NCBI RefSeq assembly: GCF_910594005.1
Contig: NC_057831.1
Location: 42,924,001 to 42,988,000 of the forward strand
Length of the DNA stretch: 64,000 nt
Direction of reading: 5' to 3'
From: Cervus elaphus
Lineage: Eukaryota; Chordata; Mammalia; Artiodactyla; Cervidae
Part shown: in pieces, positions 11,151-22,549 of the stretch
Layout of the letters: each line of letters starts with the position of its first letter
Position numbering within the stretch: position 1 is the stretch's first letter
The notes under the pieces: generated by a model
Databases searched by the model: none
Seen by the model: the letters and a program-made list of their open reading frames with translations, nothing else
What the model was told of the DNA's origin: nothing
Program-made: the position numbers and the translations under genes

Positions 11151-11825
11151 GAACATTAAAGATGCTCCTACCTGGTGAGTTAGGCCGAAACAGTGAATTA
11201 CGTTTTTGTTTTTTTTTTTTTTTTTTAGTATTCATAGGTAACACTGGGTGGGGATATATAGAGAGGGACCCCTTTACTTCAAAAAGGACCACTGGTACTG
11301 ACAAAGGGAGTGACAACAATGTGGGAAGTGATAGCAATGTCACATTCTAGCAGCAATGTCACAAGGTCAAATCCCAAGACAGAAAAGCAGCAGATTCAGG
11401 GTAATTGGTAAGGATGAGGTTAACACTAGTAGCTTTATCAGAATTTGAATGGCTGCCAAAGAAATCACATGAGATACTTGGGACTCTGCCTGAAGAAAGA
11501 GGGAGTTAGAATGCTTATATATTTAGAAATTATGTTGAATGGAAACTCAGAGTCATAGACCACATTTATTACTATCACGGACATTCTCTTTCAGGCTGGA
11601 ATAATAAGTTATCTAAATATTACTCAAGTACACTTCAAGAGTAAAATTAGAGTATAAATAAATAGAATAACACAAGTAAGTCCTGTAAGAATATAGAGAG
11701 CTGGAGGTAAATGGTCTGTGGGTCCCTGAGAATAGAAAAAATTGATATATTTTGGCTATTTCAAGGTATGATATCAATAATTAAATTATATGTCTACAAA
11801 AAAACTTGGTTTGGGATTTCTGATT
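11151..11825. other. Unassigned sequence with poly-T tract
   Basis: A run of about 19 T lies at 11208-11226. No repeat family or exon is recognised. Confidence 0.5.
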
Positions 11826-12043
11826 GTTGTTGTTTAGCCACTAAGTCATGTCCAACTCTTTTGTGACCCCATGGACTGTAGCTTGTCTGGATTCTCTGTC
11901 TATGGGATTTCCAAGGCAATAACACTGGAGCAAGTGGCCATTTCCTTCTCCAGGGCATCTTCCCTACCCAGGGATCAAACCCACTCTCTTAGTCTCCTGC
12001 ATTCTCAGACAGAATCTTGATCACTGAGCCCCCTGGGAAGCTC
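11826..12043 (-). mobile_element. Bov-tA SINE
   Basis: Reverse-complement copy from TGTTGTTTAGCCACTAAGTC to GAGCCCCCTGGGAAGCTC. The TTGTTGTT-rich 3' tail, also seen at 22345 and 53428, marks an older subfamily style of Bov-A/BovB terminus. Confidence 0.92.
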
Positions 12044-12099
12044 TTGTGATTTCTCACACTGAGATAATTTGAAATGGTTATTCAAGGTAGGATTTCCCT

Positions 12100-12113
12100 A
12101 AAATAACAGTATT
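12100..12113. repeat. Target-site duplication, left copy, of the 12.1-kb BovB
   Basis: AAAATAACAGTATT here is identical to 16111-16124. The two copies flank the split BovB exactly at its 3' tail and at its internal break. Confidence 0.92.
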
Positions 12114-12850
12114 CAGTTCAGTTCAGTCACTCGGTTATGTCCAACTCTTTGCGACCCATGGACTGCAACACACCAGGCCTCTCTGTCTATCACCAACTCC
12201 CAGAGTTTACTCAAACTCTTGTCCATTGAGTTGGTGATGCTATCCAACCATCTCATCCTCTGTTGTCCCCTTCTCCTCCTGCCTTCAATCTTTCCCAGCA
12301 TTGGGGTCTTTTCAAATGAGTCAGTTCTTCACATTAGGTGGCCAAAGTATTGGAGTTTCAGCTTCAACATCAGTCCTTCCAATGAATATTCAGGACTGAT
12401 TTCTTTTAGGATGGACTGGTCAGATCTCCTTGCAGTCCAAGGGACTCTCAAGAGTCTTCTCCAACACCACAGTCCAAAAGCATCAATTCTTCAGCACTCA
12501 GCTTTCTTTATAGTCCAACTCTCACATCCACACATGACTACTGAAAAAACCATAGCTTTGACAAGAGGGACCTTAGTTGGCAAAGTAATGTCTCTGCTTT
12601 TTGCTAAGCTGTCTAGGTTGGCCATAGCTTTTCTTCCAAGGAGCAAGCGCCTTTTAGTTTCATGGCTGCAATCACCATCTGCAGTGATTTTGGAGCCCCC
12701 CAAAATAAAGTCTGTCACTGGTTCCACTGTTTCCCCATCTATTTTCCATAAACTGATGGGACCAGATGCCATGATCTTACTTTTCTGAATGTTGAGTTTT
12801 AAGCCAACTTTTTCACTCTCCTCTTTCACTTTCATCAAAAGGCTCTTTAG
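12114..12850 (-). mobile_element. BovB LINE, 3' segment of a 5'-inverted copy
   Basis: Antisense BovB from the 3' terminus (CAGTTCAGTTCAGTCACTCG on the plus strand) up to CATCAAAAGGCTCTTTAG. The minus strand encodes the C-terminal part of the BovB polyprotein after the reverse transcriptase (SLLMKVKEESEKVGLKLN onwards) and the 3' UTR. The reading frame is interrupted near 12490. The upstream half of the same element continues from 12851 in the opposite orientation. Confidence 0.95.
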
Positions 12851-12879
12851 AGATACCCTACATCTGCTGCTCAGTGCTA

Positions 12880-13480
12880 AGCGATGGCTGTACAGCGCTG
12901 GAGCCACTGTGAGGAGATACCCCACGTCCAAGGGCAAAGGAGAAGCTCCAGCAAGATGGTAGGAGGGGCGAAATTGCATTTAGAATCAAACCCCATACCT
13001 GCCAGAGATGCCCAGAGGGCTCAAACATACCTTGCATGCACCAGGATCCAGAGACCCCACAGAGACTGAGACAGAACAGTGTTTGGATGTCTCCTGGGGA
13101 GGTTCGGGTCAGCAGTGGACTGCTGAGGGGGCAGGGGCTCTGGGTGCAGTAGACCTGGGTATTGCATAAAAGCCCTCTTAAAGGAGGTCGCCATTAACCC
13201 ACGATAGAGCTGCCAGAACTTATGCAGGACTGGGGAAAGAGACCCTTGGAGGGCACAAACAGAACCTTGTGCACCAGGACCCAGGAGAAAGGAGCAGTGA
13301 CCCCACAAGAAGCTGACCCGGACTTGCCTGTGAGTGTCTGCGAGTCTCTGGTGGAGGTGTGGGTCGGCGGTGGCCTGCTGCAGGGTGGGGGGCACTGAGT
13401 GCATGGGACCTTGTGAAGCAGGTCACCGTCATCTTCATTACCTCCACCATAGTTTGGCCTCAGGTCAAATAACAGGGAGG
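12880..13480 (+). other. GC-rich 5' UTR of the BovB copy
   Basis: This 600-bp stretch is clearly richer in G, C and CpG than the AT-rich surroundings. It corresponds to the untranslated leader of BovB, where the LINE's internal promoter is expected to lie. Whether it is active cannot be told from sequence. Short frames on both strands are incidental. Confidence 0.6.
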
Positions 13481-13828
13481 GAACACAGCCCCGCCCTTCA
13501 ACAGAAAATTGGATTAAAGATTTACAGAGCATGGCCCTGTCCATCAGAACAAGACCCAGTTTTCCCCTCAGTCAGTCTCTCCCATCAGGAAGCTTCCATA
13601 AGCCTCTTATCCTTCTCCATCAGGGGGCAGACAGAATGAAAACCACAGTCACAGAAAGCTAACCAATCTGACCCCATGAACCACAGCCTTGTCTAACTCA
13701 ATGAAACTATGAGCCATGCTGTGTAGGGCTACCCAAGATGGACGGGTCATGGTGGAGAGTTCTGACAAAACGTGGTCCACTGGAGAAGGGAATGTATTCT
13801 TCAGTATTCTTGCCTTGAGAACCCCATG

Positions 13829-16110
13829 AATAGTATGAAAAGGCAAAAAGATAGGACTCTGAAAGATGAACTCTCCAGGTTGGTAGATGCCAAATATGCT
13901 ACTGGAGATCAGTGGAGAACTAACTCCAGAAAGGATGAAGAGATGGAGCCAAAGTAAAAACAACACCCAGTTTTGGATGTGACTGGTGAGGGAAGTAAAG
14001 TCCAATGCTGTAAAGAGCAATGTGGTATAGGAACCTGGAATGCTTGGTCCACGAATCAAGGCAAATTGGAAGTGGTCAAACAGGAGATGGCAAGAGTGAA
14101 CATTGACATTTTAGGAATCAGCAAACTAAAATGGACTGGAATGAGTGAATTTAATTCAGATGACCATTATATCTACTACTGTGGGCAGGGATCCCTTAGA
14201 AGAAATGGAGTAGCCATCATAGTCAACAAAAGAGTTGAAAAGCAGTACTTGGATGTAATCTCAAAAATGATAGAATGATCTCTGTTCGTTTCCAAGGCAA
14301 ACCATTCAATATCATGGTAATCCAAGTCTATGCCCCAACCAATAATGCTGAAGAAGCTGAAATTGAACTGTTCTATGAAACCCTACAAGACTTTCTAGAA
14401 CTAACATCCAAAAAAGATTTCCTTTTCATTATAGGGGACTGAAATGCAAAAGTAGCAAGTCAAGAAGTACCTGGAGTAATGGGTAAATTTTCCCTTGGAG
14501 TACAGAATGAAGCAGGGCAAAGGCTAACAGAATTCTGCCAAGAAAATGCACTGGTCATAGCAGACACCCTCTTCCAACAACACAAGAGAAGACTATACAC
14601 ATGGACATCACCAGATGGTCAATACCAAAATCAGATCGATTATATTCTTTGCAGCCAAAGATGGAGAAGCTCTATACAGTCAGCAAAAACAAGACCAGGA
14701 GCTGACTGTGGCTCAGATCATGAACTCCTTATTGCCAAATTCAGACTTAAATTGAAGAAAGTAGGGAAAACCACTAGACCATTCAGGTATGACCTAAATC
14801 AAAACCCTTATGACTATACAGTGGAAGTGACAAGTAGATTCAAGGGTTAGATCTGATAGACAGAGTGCCTGATGAACCTGGAGGGAGGTTCATGACATTG
14901 TACAGGAGGCAGTGATTAAGATCATCCCCAAGAAAAAGAAATGCAAAAAGGCAAAATGGTTGTCTGAGGAGGCCTTACAAATAGCTGTGAAGAGAAGTGA
15001 AAAGCAAAGGAGAAAAGAAAAGAAATACCCATTTGAATGCAGAGTTCCAAAGAATAGCAAGGAGAGATAAGAAAGACTTCCTCAGTGATCAATGCAGAGA
15101 AATAGAGGAAAACAATAGAATGGGAAAGCCTAGAGATCTCTTCAAGAAAATTAGAGATACCAAGGGAACTTTTCATGCAAAGATGGGCACAATAAAGGAC
15201 AGAAATATTATGGACCTAAGAGAAGCAGAAGATATTAAGAAGAGGTGGCAAGATACACAGAAAACTATACAAAAAAGATCTTCACAACCCAGATAATCAT
15301 GATGGTGTGATCACTCACCTAGAGATGGACATCCTGGAATGCGAAGTCAAGTGGGCCTTAGGAAGCATCACTACGAACAAAGCTAGTGGAGGTGATGGAA
15401 TTCCAGTTGAGCTATTTCAAATAAAAAAGATGATGCTGTGAAAGTGCTGCACTCAAAATGCCAGCAAATTTGGAAAACTCAGCAGTGGCCACAGGACTGG
15501 AAAAGATCAGTTTTCATTCCAATCCCAAGGAAAGGCAATGCCAAACAATGCTGAAACTACCGCACAATTGCACTCATCTCACACGCTAGCAAAGTAATTT
15601 CCAAAATTCTCCAATTCAGGCTTCAACAGTACATGAACTGTGAACTTCCAGATGTTCAAGCTGGATTTAGAAAAGGTGGAGAAACCAGAGATCAAATTGC
15701 CAATACGCGCTGGATCATTGAAAAAGCAAGAGAGTTCCAGAAAAACATCTACTTCTGCTTTAAGCCTTTGACTGTGTGGATCACAGCAAATTGTGGAAAA
15801 TTCTGAAAGAATGAGAATACCAGAGCACCTGACCTGCCTCCTGAGAAATCTGTATGTAGGTCAAGAAGCAACAGTTAGAACTGGGCGTGGACCAACAGAC
15901 TGGTTCCAATTCGGGAGAGGAGTACATCAAGGCTGTATATTGTCATCCTGCTTATTTAACTTATATGCAGAGTACATCATGAGAAATGTTGGACTGGATG
16001 AAGCACAAGCTGGAATCAAGATTGCCAGGAGAAATATCAACAGCCTCAGATATGCAGATGACACTACCCTTATGGCAGCAAGTGAAGAAGAACTAAACAG
16101 CCTCTTGAGG
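13829..16110 (+). pseudogene. BovB endonuclease/reverse transcriptase, broken
   Basis: Order along the plus strand: a short N-terminal leader (MKRQKDRTLKDEL at 13829), an apurinic-type endonuclease domain (EEP fold; ILGISKLKWTGM near 14110, YTWTSPDG and QIDYILCSQRW near 14600-14660, GADCGSDHELL near 14700), then a reverse transcriptase with GVHQGC at about 15920 and the catalytic YADD at 16051-16062. Damage is extensive. A TGA at 14440-14442 replaces a Trp codon in the GDWNA motif, and the frame changes between 13973-14278, 14479-14850, 14997-15296 and 15793-16110. The C-terminal part lies inverted at 12114-12850. RTE-clade LINEs normally use one long ORF; this copy cannot make it. Confidence 0.92.
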
Positions 16111-16124
16111 AAAATAACAGTATT
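16111..16124. repeat. Target-site duplication, right copy
   Basis: AAAATAACAGTATT, identical to 12100-12113. Confidence 0.92.
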
Positions 16125-16599
16125 AGGATAGACATAATTATTTTGTAGTCGTTTTCTGCCCAAAAACATTGTAGGTCATATCTGACCACAGCCACTGGGC
16201 AGATATAGCCTCATGAATTCCTTCAATTGCATAATGGCTAAAGTTTAAAATGGGAAAAGAACCAGACATTGGTTTACACAGGTAATGGCTACCAAAAGAA
16301 ATTATCACCTTAGTTAAAAAATAATGAGCTCTGGCTTTGATTTCAGGAGGAAATATATAACATACTGAAAGTTTTTCAAAAAACTCATAAGAAGGAATTT
16401 CTTGAACAATAATGTCATTTTCCTACCAAGAGAAGGCAGTCTTAGGACTTCAGTTGTATAATGGGAACATGTGATGTGGCTACAAGCTACTTAAAATACT
16501 TTGTGAGACCATGTTTTTAAAATGTGTTCACATAATGTCAATTAAAAATTATATACCTTGGAGAGTTACTAATCAATGAGCATAAAGCTTCAGTTAAGA
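16125..16599. other. Unassigned intergenic sequence
   Basis: AT-rich, with no gene or named repeat seen. Confidence 0.5.
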
Positions 16600-16960
16600 A
16601 ACAGAATAGGTGCTAGAGATCTTCTGTACAACATTGCTGTAGTCAATAGTGCTGCATCGTACTCTTAAATTTTGTTGAGAACTAATTTCATGCTACGTGT
16701 TCTTGTAGCCAAAAAAAAATTGGGAATTTACATGCCAGAATATTGTCATTGGTTATTGTTTTAATGATAGGTTTAATTTCCTTCTAATTCCTCTGTATTT
16801 TCTAAATTGTTGACAATGTTCATGTATTCATACATATAATGTATCCCTGTATATAACACTATAGTGTGTCTTCATTTCTATAATATACATGTATTACTTT
16901 CACAAAGTAAATATAAATGTATGTGAAAAATAAAAACATGTTCTTGATTCAGATATTAGA
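16600..16960 (+). repeat. Old L1M 3'-UTR fragment
   Basis: TAGAGATCTTCTGTACAACA and TGCTGTAGTCAATAGTGCTG, then a tail-like region, resemble the 3' UTR of old L1M elements in sense. The parallel copy at about 23820-23935 supports a repeat family. The right boundary is vague. Confidence 0.55.
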
Positions 16961-17109
16961 ATTGTGCAAAACTCTTCTAAAATATGACTTAAAAGTTTGT
17001 TTTATTTTAAAATCTTGAATGGTACACTGTTACTTATGCATTAGAATGCATAAATATTGTAAGATATGAAGTGAAAAGACCTTTATATTTGATCATGTTA
17101 AGTGACAGT

Positions 17110-17119
17110 TCCATTTTTA
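17110..17119. repeat. Target-site duplication, left copy, of the 17.1-kb L1
   Basis: TCCATTTTTA here is repeated at 20554-20563. Read on the element's sense strand, the empty site would be TTTT/AAAAATGGA, a good L1 endonuclease target. Confidence 0.8.
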
Positions 17120-20077
17120 TCTTTTTTTTTATGATTTTTTTTTTAATTAGTTGGAGGCTAATTACTTCACAACATTTCAGTGGGTTTTGTCACACATTGA
17201 TATGAATCAGCTATAGAGTTACATGCATTCCCCATCCCGATCCCCCCTCCCACCTCCCTCTCCACCCGATTCCCCTGGGTCTTCCCAGTGCACCAGGCCC
17301 GAGGACTTGTCTCATGCATCCCACCTGGGCTGGTGATCTGTTTCACCATAGATAATATACATGTTGTTCTTTCGAAACATCCCACCCTCACCTTCTCCCA
17401 CAGAGTTCAAAAGTCTGTTCTGTACTTCTGTGTCTCTTTTTCTGTTTTGCATATAGGGTTATCGTTACCATCTTTCTAAATTCCATATATATGTGTTAGT
17501 ATGCTGTAATGTTCTTTATCTTTCTGGCTTACTTCACTCTGTATAATGGGCTCCAGTTTCATCCATCTCATTAGAACTGATTCAAATGAATTCTTTTTAA
17601 CGGCTGAGTGATATTCCATGGTGTATATGTACCAGAGCTTCCTTATCCATTCATCTGCTGATGGGCATCTAGGTTGCTTCCATGTCCTGGCTATTATAAA
17701 CAGTGCTGCGATGAACATTGGGGTGCACGTGTCGCTTTCAGATCTGGTTTCCTCAGTGTGTATGCCCAGAAGTGGGATTGCTGGGTCATATGGCAGTTCT
17801 ATTTCCAGTTTTTTAAGGAATCTCCACACTGTTTTCCATAGTGGCTGTACTAGTTTGCATTCCCACCAACAGTGTAAGAGGGTTCCTTTTTCTCCACACC
17901 CTCTCCAGCATTTATTGCTTGTAGACTTTTGGATAGCAGCCATCCTGACTGGCGTGTAATGGTACCTCATTGTGGTTTTGATTTGCATTTCTCTGATAAT
18001 GAGTGATGTTGAGCATCTTTTCATGTGTTTGTTAGCCATCTGTATGTCTTCTTTGGAGAAATGTCTGTTTAGTTCTCTGGCCCATTTTTTGATTGGGTCA
18101 TTTATTTTTCTGGAATTGAGCTGCAGGAGTTGCTTGTATATTTTTGAGATTAATCCTTTGTCTGTTTCTTCATTTGCTATTATTTTCTCCCAATCTGAGG
18201 GCTGTCTTTTCACCTTACTTATAGTTTCCTTTGTAGTGCAAAGGCTTTTAAGTTTCATTAGGTCCCATTTGTTTAGTTTTGCTTTTATTTCCAATATTCT
18301 GGGAGGTGGGTCATGGAGGATCTTGCTGTGATTTATGTCAGAGAGTGTTTTGCCTATGTTCTCCTCTACATTTAGATCTTTAATCCATTTTGAGCTTATT
18401 TTTGTGTATGGTGTTAGAAAGTGTTCTAGTTTCATTCTTCTACAAGTGGTTGACCAGTTTTCCCAGCACCACTTGTTAAAGAGGTAGTCTTTTTTCCATT
18501 GAATAGCCTTGCCTCCTTTGTCAAAGATAAGGTGTCCATAGGTTCGTGGATTTATCTCTGGGCTTTCTATTCTGTTCCATTGATCTATATTTCTGTCTTT
18601 GTGCCAGTACCATACTGTCTTGATGACTGTGGCTTTGTAGTAGAGTCTGAAGTCAGGCAGGTTGATTCCTCCAGTTCCATTATTCTTTCTCAAGATTACT
18701 TTGGCTATTCAAGGTTTTTTGTGTTTCCATACAAATTGTGAAATTCTTTGGTCTAGTTCTGTGAAAAATACCGTTGGTAGCTTGATAGGGATTGCATTGA
18801 ATCTATAGATTGCTTTGGGTAGAATAGCCATTTTGACAATATTGATTCTTCCAATCCATGAGCATGGTATGTTTCTCCATCTGTTTGTGTCCTCTTTGAT
18901 TTCTTTCATCAGTGTTTTATAGTTTTCTATGTATAGGTCTTTTGTTTCTTTAGGTAGATACACTCCTAAGTATTTTATTCTTTTTGTTGCAATGGTGAAT
19001 GGTATTGTTTCCTTAATTTCTCTTTCTGTTTTTTCATTGTTAGTATATAGGAATGCAAGGGATTTCTGTGTGTTAATTTTATATCCTGCAACTTTACTAT
19101 ATTCGTTGATTAGCTCTAGTAATTTTCTGGAAGAGTCTTTAGGGTTTTCTATGTAGAGGATCATGTCATCTGCAAACAGCGAGAGTTTCACTTCTTCTTT
19201 TCCTATCTGGATTCCTTTTACTTCTTTTTCTGCTCTGATTGCTGTGGCCAAAACTTCCAACACTATGTTGAATAGTAGTGGTGAGAGTGGGCACCCTTGT
19301 CTTGTTACTGATTTCAGGGGAAATGCTTTCAATTTTTCACCATTGAGGGTGATGCTTGCTGTGGGTTTGTCATATATAGCTTTTAATATGTTGAGGTATG
19401 TTCATTCTATTCCTGCTTTCTGGAGAGTTTTAATCATAAATGAGTGTTGAATTTTGTCAAAGGCTTTCTCTGCATCTATTGAGATCATCATATGGTTTTT
19501 ATCTTTCAGTTTGTTAATGTGGTGTATTACATTGATTGATTTGTGGATATTAAAGAATCCTTGCATTCCTGGGATAAAGCCCACTTGGTCATGGTGTATG
19601 ATTTTTTTAATATGTTGTTGGATTCTGTTTGCTAGAATTTTGTTAAGGATTTTTGCATCTATGTTCATCAGTGATATTGGCCTGTAGTTTTCTTTTTTTG
19701 TGGCATCTTTGTCAGGTTTTGGAATAAGGGTGATGGTGGCCTCATAGAATGAGTTTGGAAGTTTACCTTCATCTGCAATTTTCTGGAAGAGTTTGAGTAA
19801 GATAGGTGTTAGCTCTTCTCTAAATTTTTGGTAGAATTCAGCTGTGAAGTCATCTGGTCCTGGGCTTTTGTTTGCTGGAAGATTTTTGATTACAGTTTCG
19901 ATTTCCTTGCTTGTGATGGGTCTGTTAAGATCTTCTATTTCTTCCTGGTTCAGTTTTGGAAAGTTATACTTTTCTAAGAATTTGCCCATTTCATCCAAGT
20001 TGTCCATTTTATTGGCATAGAGCTGCTGGTAGTAGTCTCTTATGATCCTTTGTATTTCAGTGTTGTCTGTTGTGATC
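17120..20077 (-). mobile_element. Bovine L1, 3' segment of a 5'-inverted copy
   Basis: The left end carries the poly(A) tail as T tracts (17122-17145, interrupted once), followed by the L1 3' UTR (GTTGGAGGCTAATTACTTCA) and ORF2 on the minus strand. Sequence is close to the second copy at 28.7 kb over the shared part. The segment starts, on the element's sense strand, at GATCACAACAGACAACACTG. Confidence 0.95.
17476..20077 (-). pseudogene. L1 ORF2 reverse transcriptase to C-terminus, two stops
   Basis: One reading frame spans the whole region and is interrupted by only two stop codons. The upstream part (20079-19402) carries RT signatures such as SPGPDDFTAEFY, IPKPDKDATK and ENYRPISLMNIDAKILNKI. 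Then a TGA replaces a Gly codon after KAGIE. The next part (19332-18709) has the catalytic FADD at about 19165-19176. A second TGA at the end of KHKKP stands where the other copy has CGA (Arg), as expected from CpG decay. The last part (18693-17476) has the C-terminal Cys-rich motif CWRGCGEKGTLLHCWWEC. Near 18367, 24 nt (residues RPETIKLL in the other copy) are missing in frame. The endonuclease domain is absent. Confidence 0.92.
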
Positions 20078-20553
20078 AAAAATTGTTAAAAATTCAAACA
20101 TATGGAGGCTAAATAACACGCTTCTGAATAACCAACAAATCATAGAAGAAATCAAAAAAGAAATCAAAATATGTATAGAAATGAATGAAAATGAAAACAC
20201 AACAACCCAAAACCTATGGGACACTGTAAAAGCAGTACTAAGGGGAAGGTTCATAGCATTACAGGCTTAAATCAAGAAACAAGAAAAAAGTAATATAAAT
20301 AACCTAACTCTACACCTAAAGCAATTAGAGAAGGAAGAAATGAAGAACCCCAGGGTGAGCAGAAGGAAAGAAATCTTAAAAATTAGGGCAGAAATAAATG
20401 CAAAAGAAACTAAAGAGACCATAGCAAAAATCAACAAAGCTAAAAGCTGGTTTTTTGAAAAAATAAAGAAAATTGACAAACCATTAGCAAGACTCATTAA
20501 GAAACAAAGAGAGAAGAACCAAATTAACAAAATTAGATATGAAAATGGAGAGA
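20078..20553 (+). mobile_element. Bovine L1, inverted 5' segment of the same copy
   Basis: The sense strand here encodes the ORF2 linker between endonuclease and RT (INKAKSWFFEKIKKIDKPL, LIKKQREKNQINKIRYENGE). It ends at GGAGAGATC, the consensus position where the minus-strand half begins (GATCACAACAG); the two halves share GATC. The element is 5'-truncated at about 20078, at the internal junction. The right end abuts the target-site duplication. Confidence 0.92.
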
Positions 20554-20563
20554 TCCATTTTTA
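20554..20563. repeat. Target-site duplication, right copy
   Basis: TCCATTTTTA, identical to 17110-17119. Confidence 0.8.
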
Positions 20564-21159
20564 AAATATGGAAAGTTTTGATTTGTCCAAGTGTGTGATC
20601 TACCCCAAATCATACAATGAACACTTGACAAAACATGATGACAATCTCAGTTAATTTTGACACAAAAATCTTTCCTCTTTTCATTATGCCATTTATGTGT
20701 ATAGAGTAAAAGAAAAGATGTAATTGCTTTTTGTAATGAAAAACTGCTGCTCAAGTGAAATGGTATACATAAATACACTTCAAAAATTTAATACTGTATT
20801 AGAGACAATTATCATTTACATATTCCTTTATGAATCAGGGGCCCAATGAGATATATAGGAGTCAGACACAAAATATCCCCTGTTTATTGAGTAACATTTT
20901 TAGAAAAAGAAAGAAAGACAATGAAAAATGAGACAGAAAGTGAAAGGGAGAAAGAATGGTGGTTCTTTGATATTTGTAAAACTTAATGTAAAGAGTTTGA
21001 TTTTTTTAGAATTTTGAGCATATTATCTTGATTTCAACAGTTCTCTCATGGGAGCCCTTAAAAGAAAAAAAGTTTGGTGAGATAGAAATCTGGGATTTTT
21101 GGTGAAACACCAAGAGAAGAAGTCCCTGTGACCCATGATGGAGTGGAATGATACGTCCT
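20564..21159. other. Unassigned intergenic sequence
   Basis: A purine-rich patch (AGAAAAAGAAAGAAAGACAA type) lies around 20900-20950. No gene is seen. Confidence 0.5.
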
Positions 21160-21348
21160 TTCATTCAGCTGCTAAATCGTGTCTGACTCTTTTGCAAAAC
21201 AATGGACTCTGTTCATGGCATTTCCCAGGCAGGAATACTGAAGTGGGTTGCCATTTCTTTTCCAGGGGATCTTCCTGACCCAGGGATCAAACCTGTATCT
21301 CTGGTGTTGGCAGGTGGATTTTTACCACTGAGCCAGCGGGGAAGCCCC
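21160..21348 (-). mobile_element. Bov-tA SINE
   Basis: Reverse-complement copy from TCATTCAGCTGCTAAATCGT to GAGCCAGCGGGGAAGCCCC, with small deletions in the body. Confidence 0.9.
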
Positions 21349-21429
21349 AATGATAGGTTCCTGGAAAAATATTCCAGCAGGAGTGTGAAAAATATACTGG
21401 AACAGAGGCAGCCAAACTGACTATATGAA

Positions 21430-21830
21430 TTAGGATTTTTTAGTCATGCATAACAAAATCCCAGTATTAACTCATTTAAATGAAACAATTTGTTAGATTA
21501 CATGACTAGCTTCTTTCAAATCTTACTCTGGGCTACTCAGTCAACAACCAGGATCTGGCTTCTCTCCATTGCTTTTCTCTATTTTTTCTGTGTTAATTCC
21601 AGGTTCAGCAATGATACTTCTTTATGATCCCAAGGTGGGTGCCTGCACCCCAAGGCTTCTATATCCTTTGTAGTTATGTAAGAAAGCAGAGTACATCTCT
21701 TCTTTCTATATGGAACCAAAGTCTTAGACATCACTGCTTTTTTTAATTGAATGTTAGGTCATGTACTCATTCCTGAAACAATTTTGCTGTAGCCAAATGG
21801 CTAAGATTTCACAGGCCCACCTCTATGACA
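21430..21830. repeat. Possible ancient interspersed repeat, family not assigned
   Basis: The order AATTAGGATTTTTTAGTCAT, AACTCATTTAAATGAAACAA and ATTCCTGAAACAATTTTGCT resembles a dispersed mammalian repeat I have seen, but I cannot name the family with confidence. Confidence 0.3.
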
Positions 21831-22344
21831 AAAACGAAGTCCGCTTCTCTGAAGTATGCATGCTGTGAGGTGGGAGAATTAATATCTGAGCCAAAGGTAG
21901 GGTACTGTACTTAGAACAGGGGAATGGATGATAAGTAGCCCAAAGTGGCCAGTGTTGGTAATACAGGTGTACTGTGATGAGGACCTTCACTGTGACAGGA
22001 GAAGCAGGAGATAGTGATGAATAATGTACTGGTTTTGTTGATGGCTTGAAATAGGAAGCAACAAAGGCACAGGACTTAGTGATTGATAAAGAGCATTTGA
22101 AGCACAAAAGGGAGGGAAGATGACCATGTCCATTTGCAGATTGTCAGATATGCCACCTTGGAGACTTGAACAAGAATGAGAACAGATAGCAATAATGCCC
22201 CCATTGACCTATCATTTTTAAAGTTAAATATCAATTTTCTAAATAGTTGAAATTTTTGAGTGATAGATTGTGTAAACTATTTTTTAATGTAAGTCATTAT
22301 AAAAATGAATTATTCATCTACTTATCCTCTTAAAAAAAGTGTAG
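21831..22344. other. Unassigned intergenic sequence
   Basis: No supported feature. Confidence 0.5.
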
Positions 22345-22549
22345 TTGTTGTTGTTTAGTCACTAAGTCATGTCCAACTCTTTGCAATCCCATGAACTGTA
22401 GCCCGCCAGGCTCCTCTGTCCGTGGGATTCTCCAGGCAAGAATGCTGGAGTGGGTTGCCATTTCCTTCTCTAGGGCATCTTCCTGACCCAGGGATCAAAC
22501 ATGTGTCTCCTTCAATGGCAGGTGGATTCTTTACTGCTAAGCCACCAGA
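22345..22549 (-). mobile_element. Bov-tA SINE
   Basis: Reverse-complement copy with a TTGTTGTTGTTTAGTCACTA 3' end and the tRNA-like head ending at AAGCCACCAGAG. Confidence 0.92.

Larger units (their letters stand above)
12851..16110 (+). mobile_element. BovB LINE, inverted 5' segment of the same copy
   Basis: Sense BovB beginning with its GC-richer 5' UTR (ATGGCTGTACAGCGCTGGAG, GAGGAGATACCCCACG), then endonuclease and reverse transcriptase. It stops at AGCCTCTTGAGG inside the coding region. The break at 16110 corresponds to the consensus position where the minus-strand half begins at 12850, with an overlap of roughly 15-20 bases present in both halves. Together the two halves account for an almost complete element of about 4.0 kb. 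The 5' end lies at the internal junction and the internal break abuts the target-site duplication. Confidence 0.93.

Noticed and set aside
17618..18331. Plus-strand ORFs of 113-119 codons opposite the L1
   Set aside because: Shadows of L1 ORF2 read antisense; the same frame recurs at 29219-29560 in the second L1 copy.
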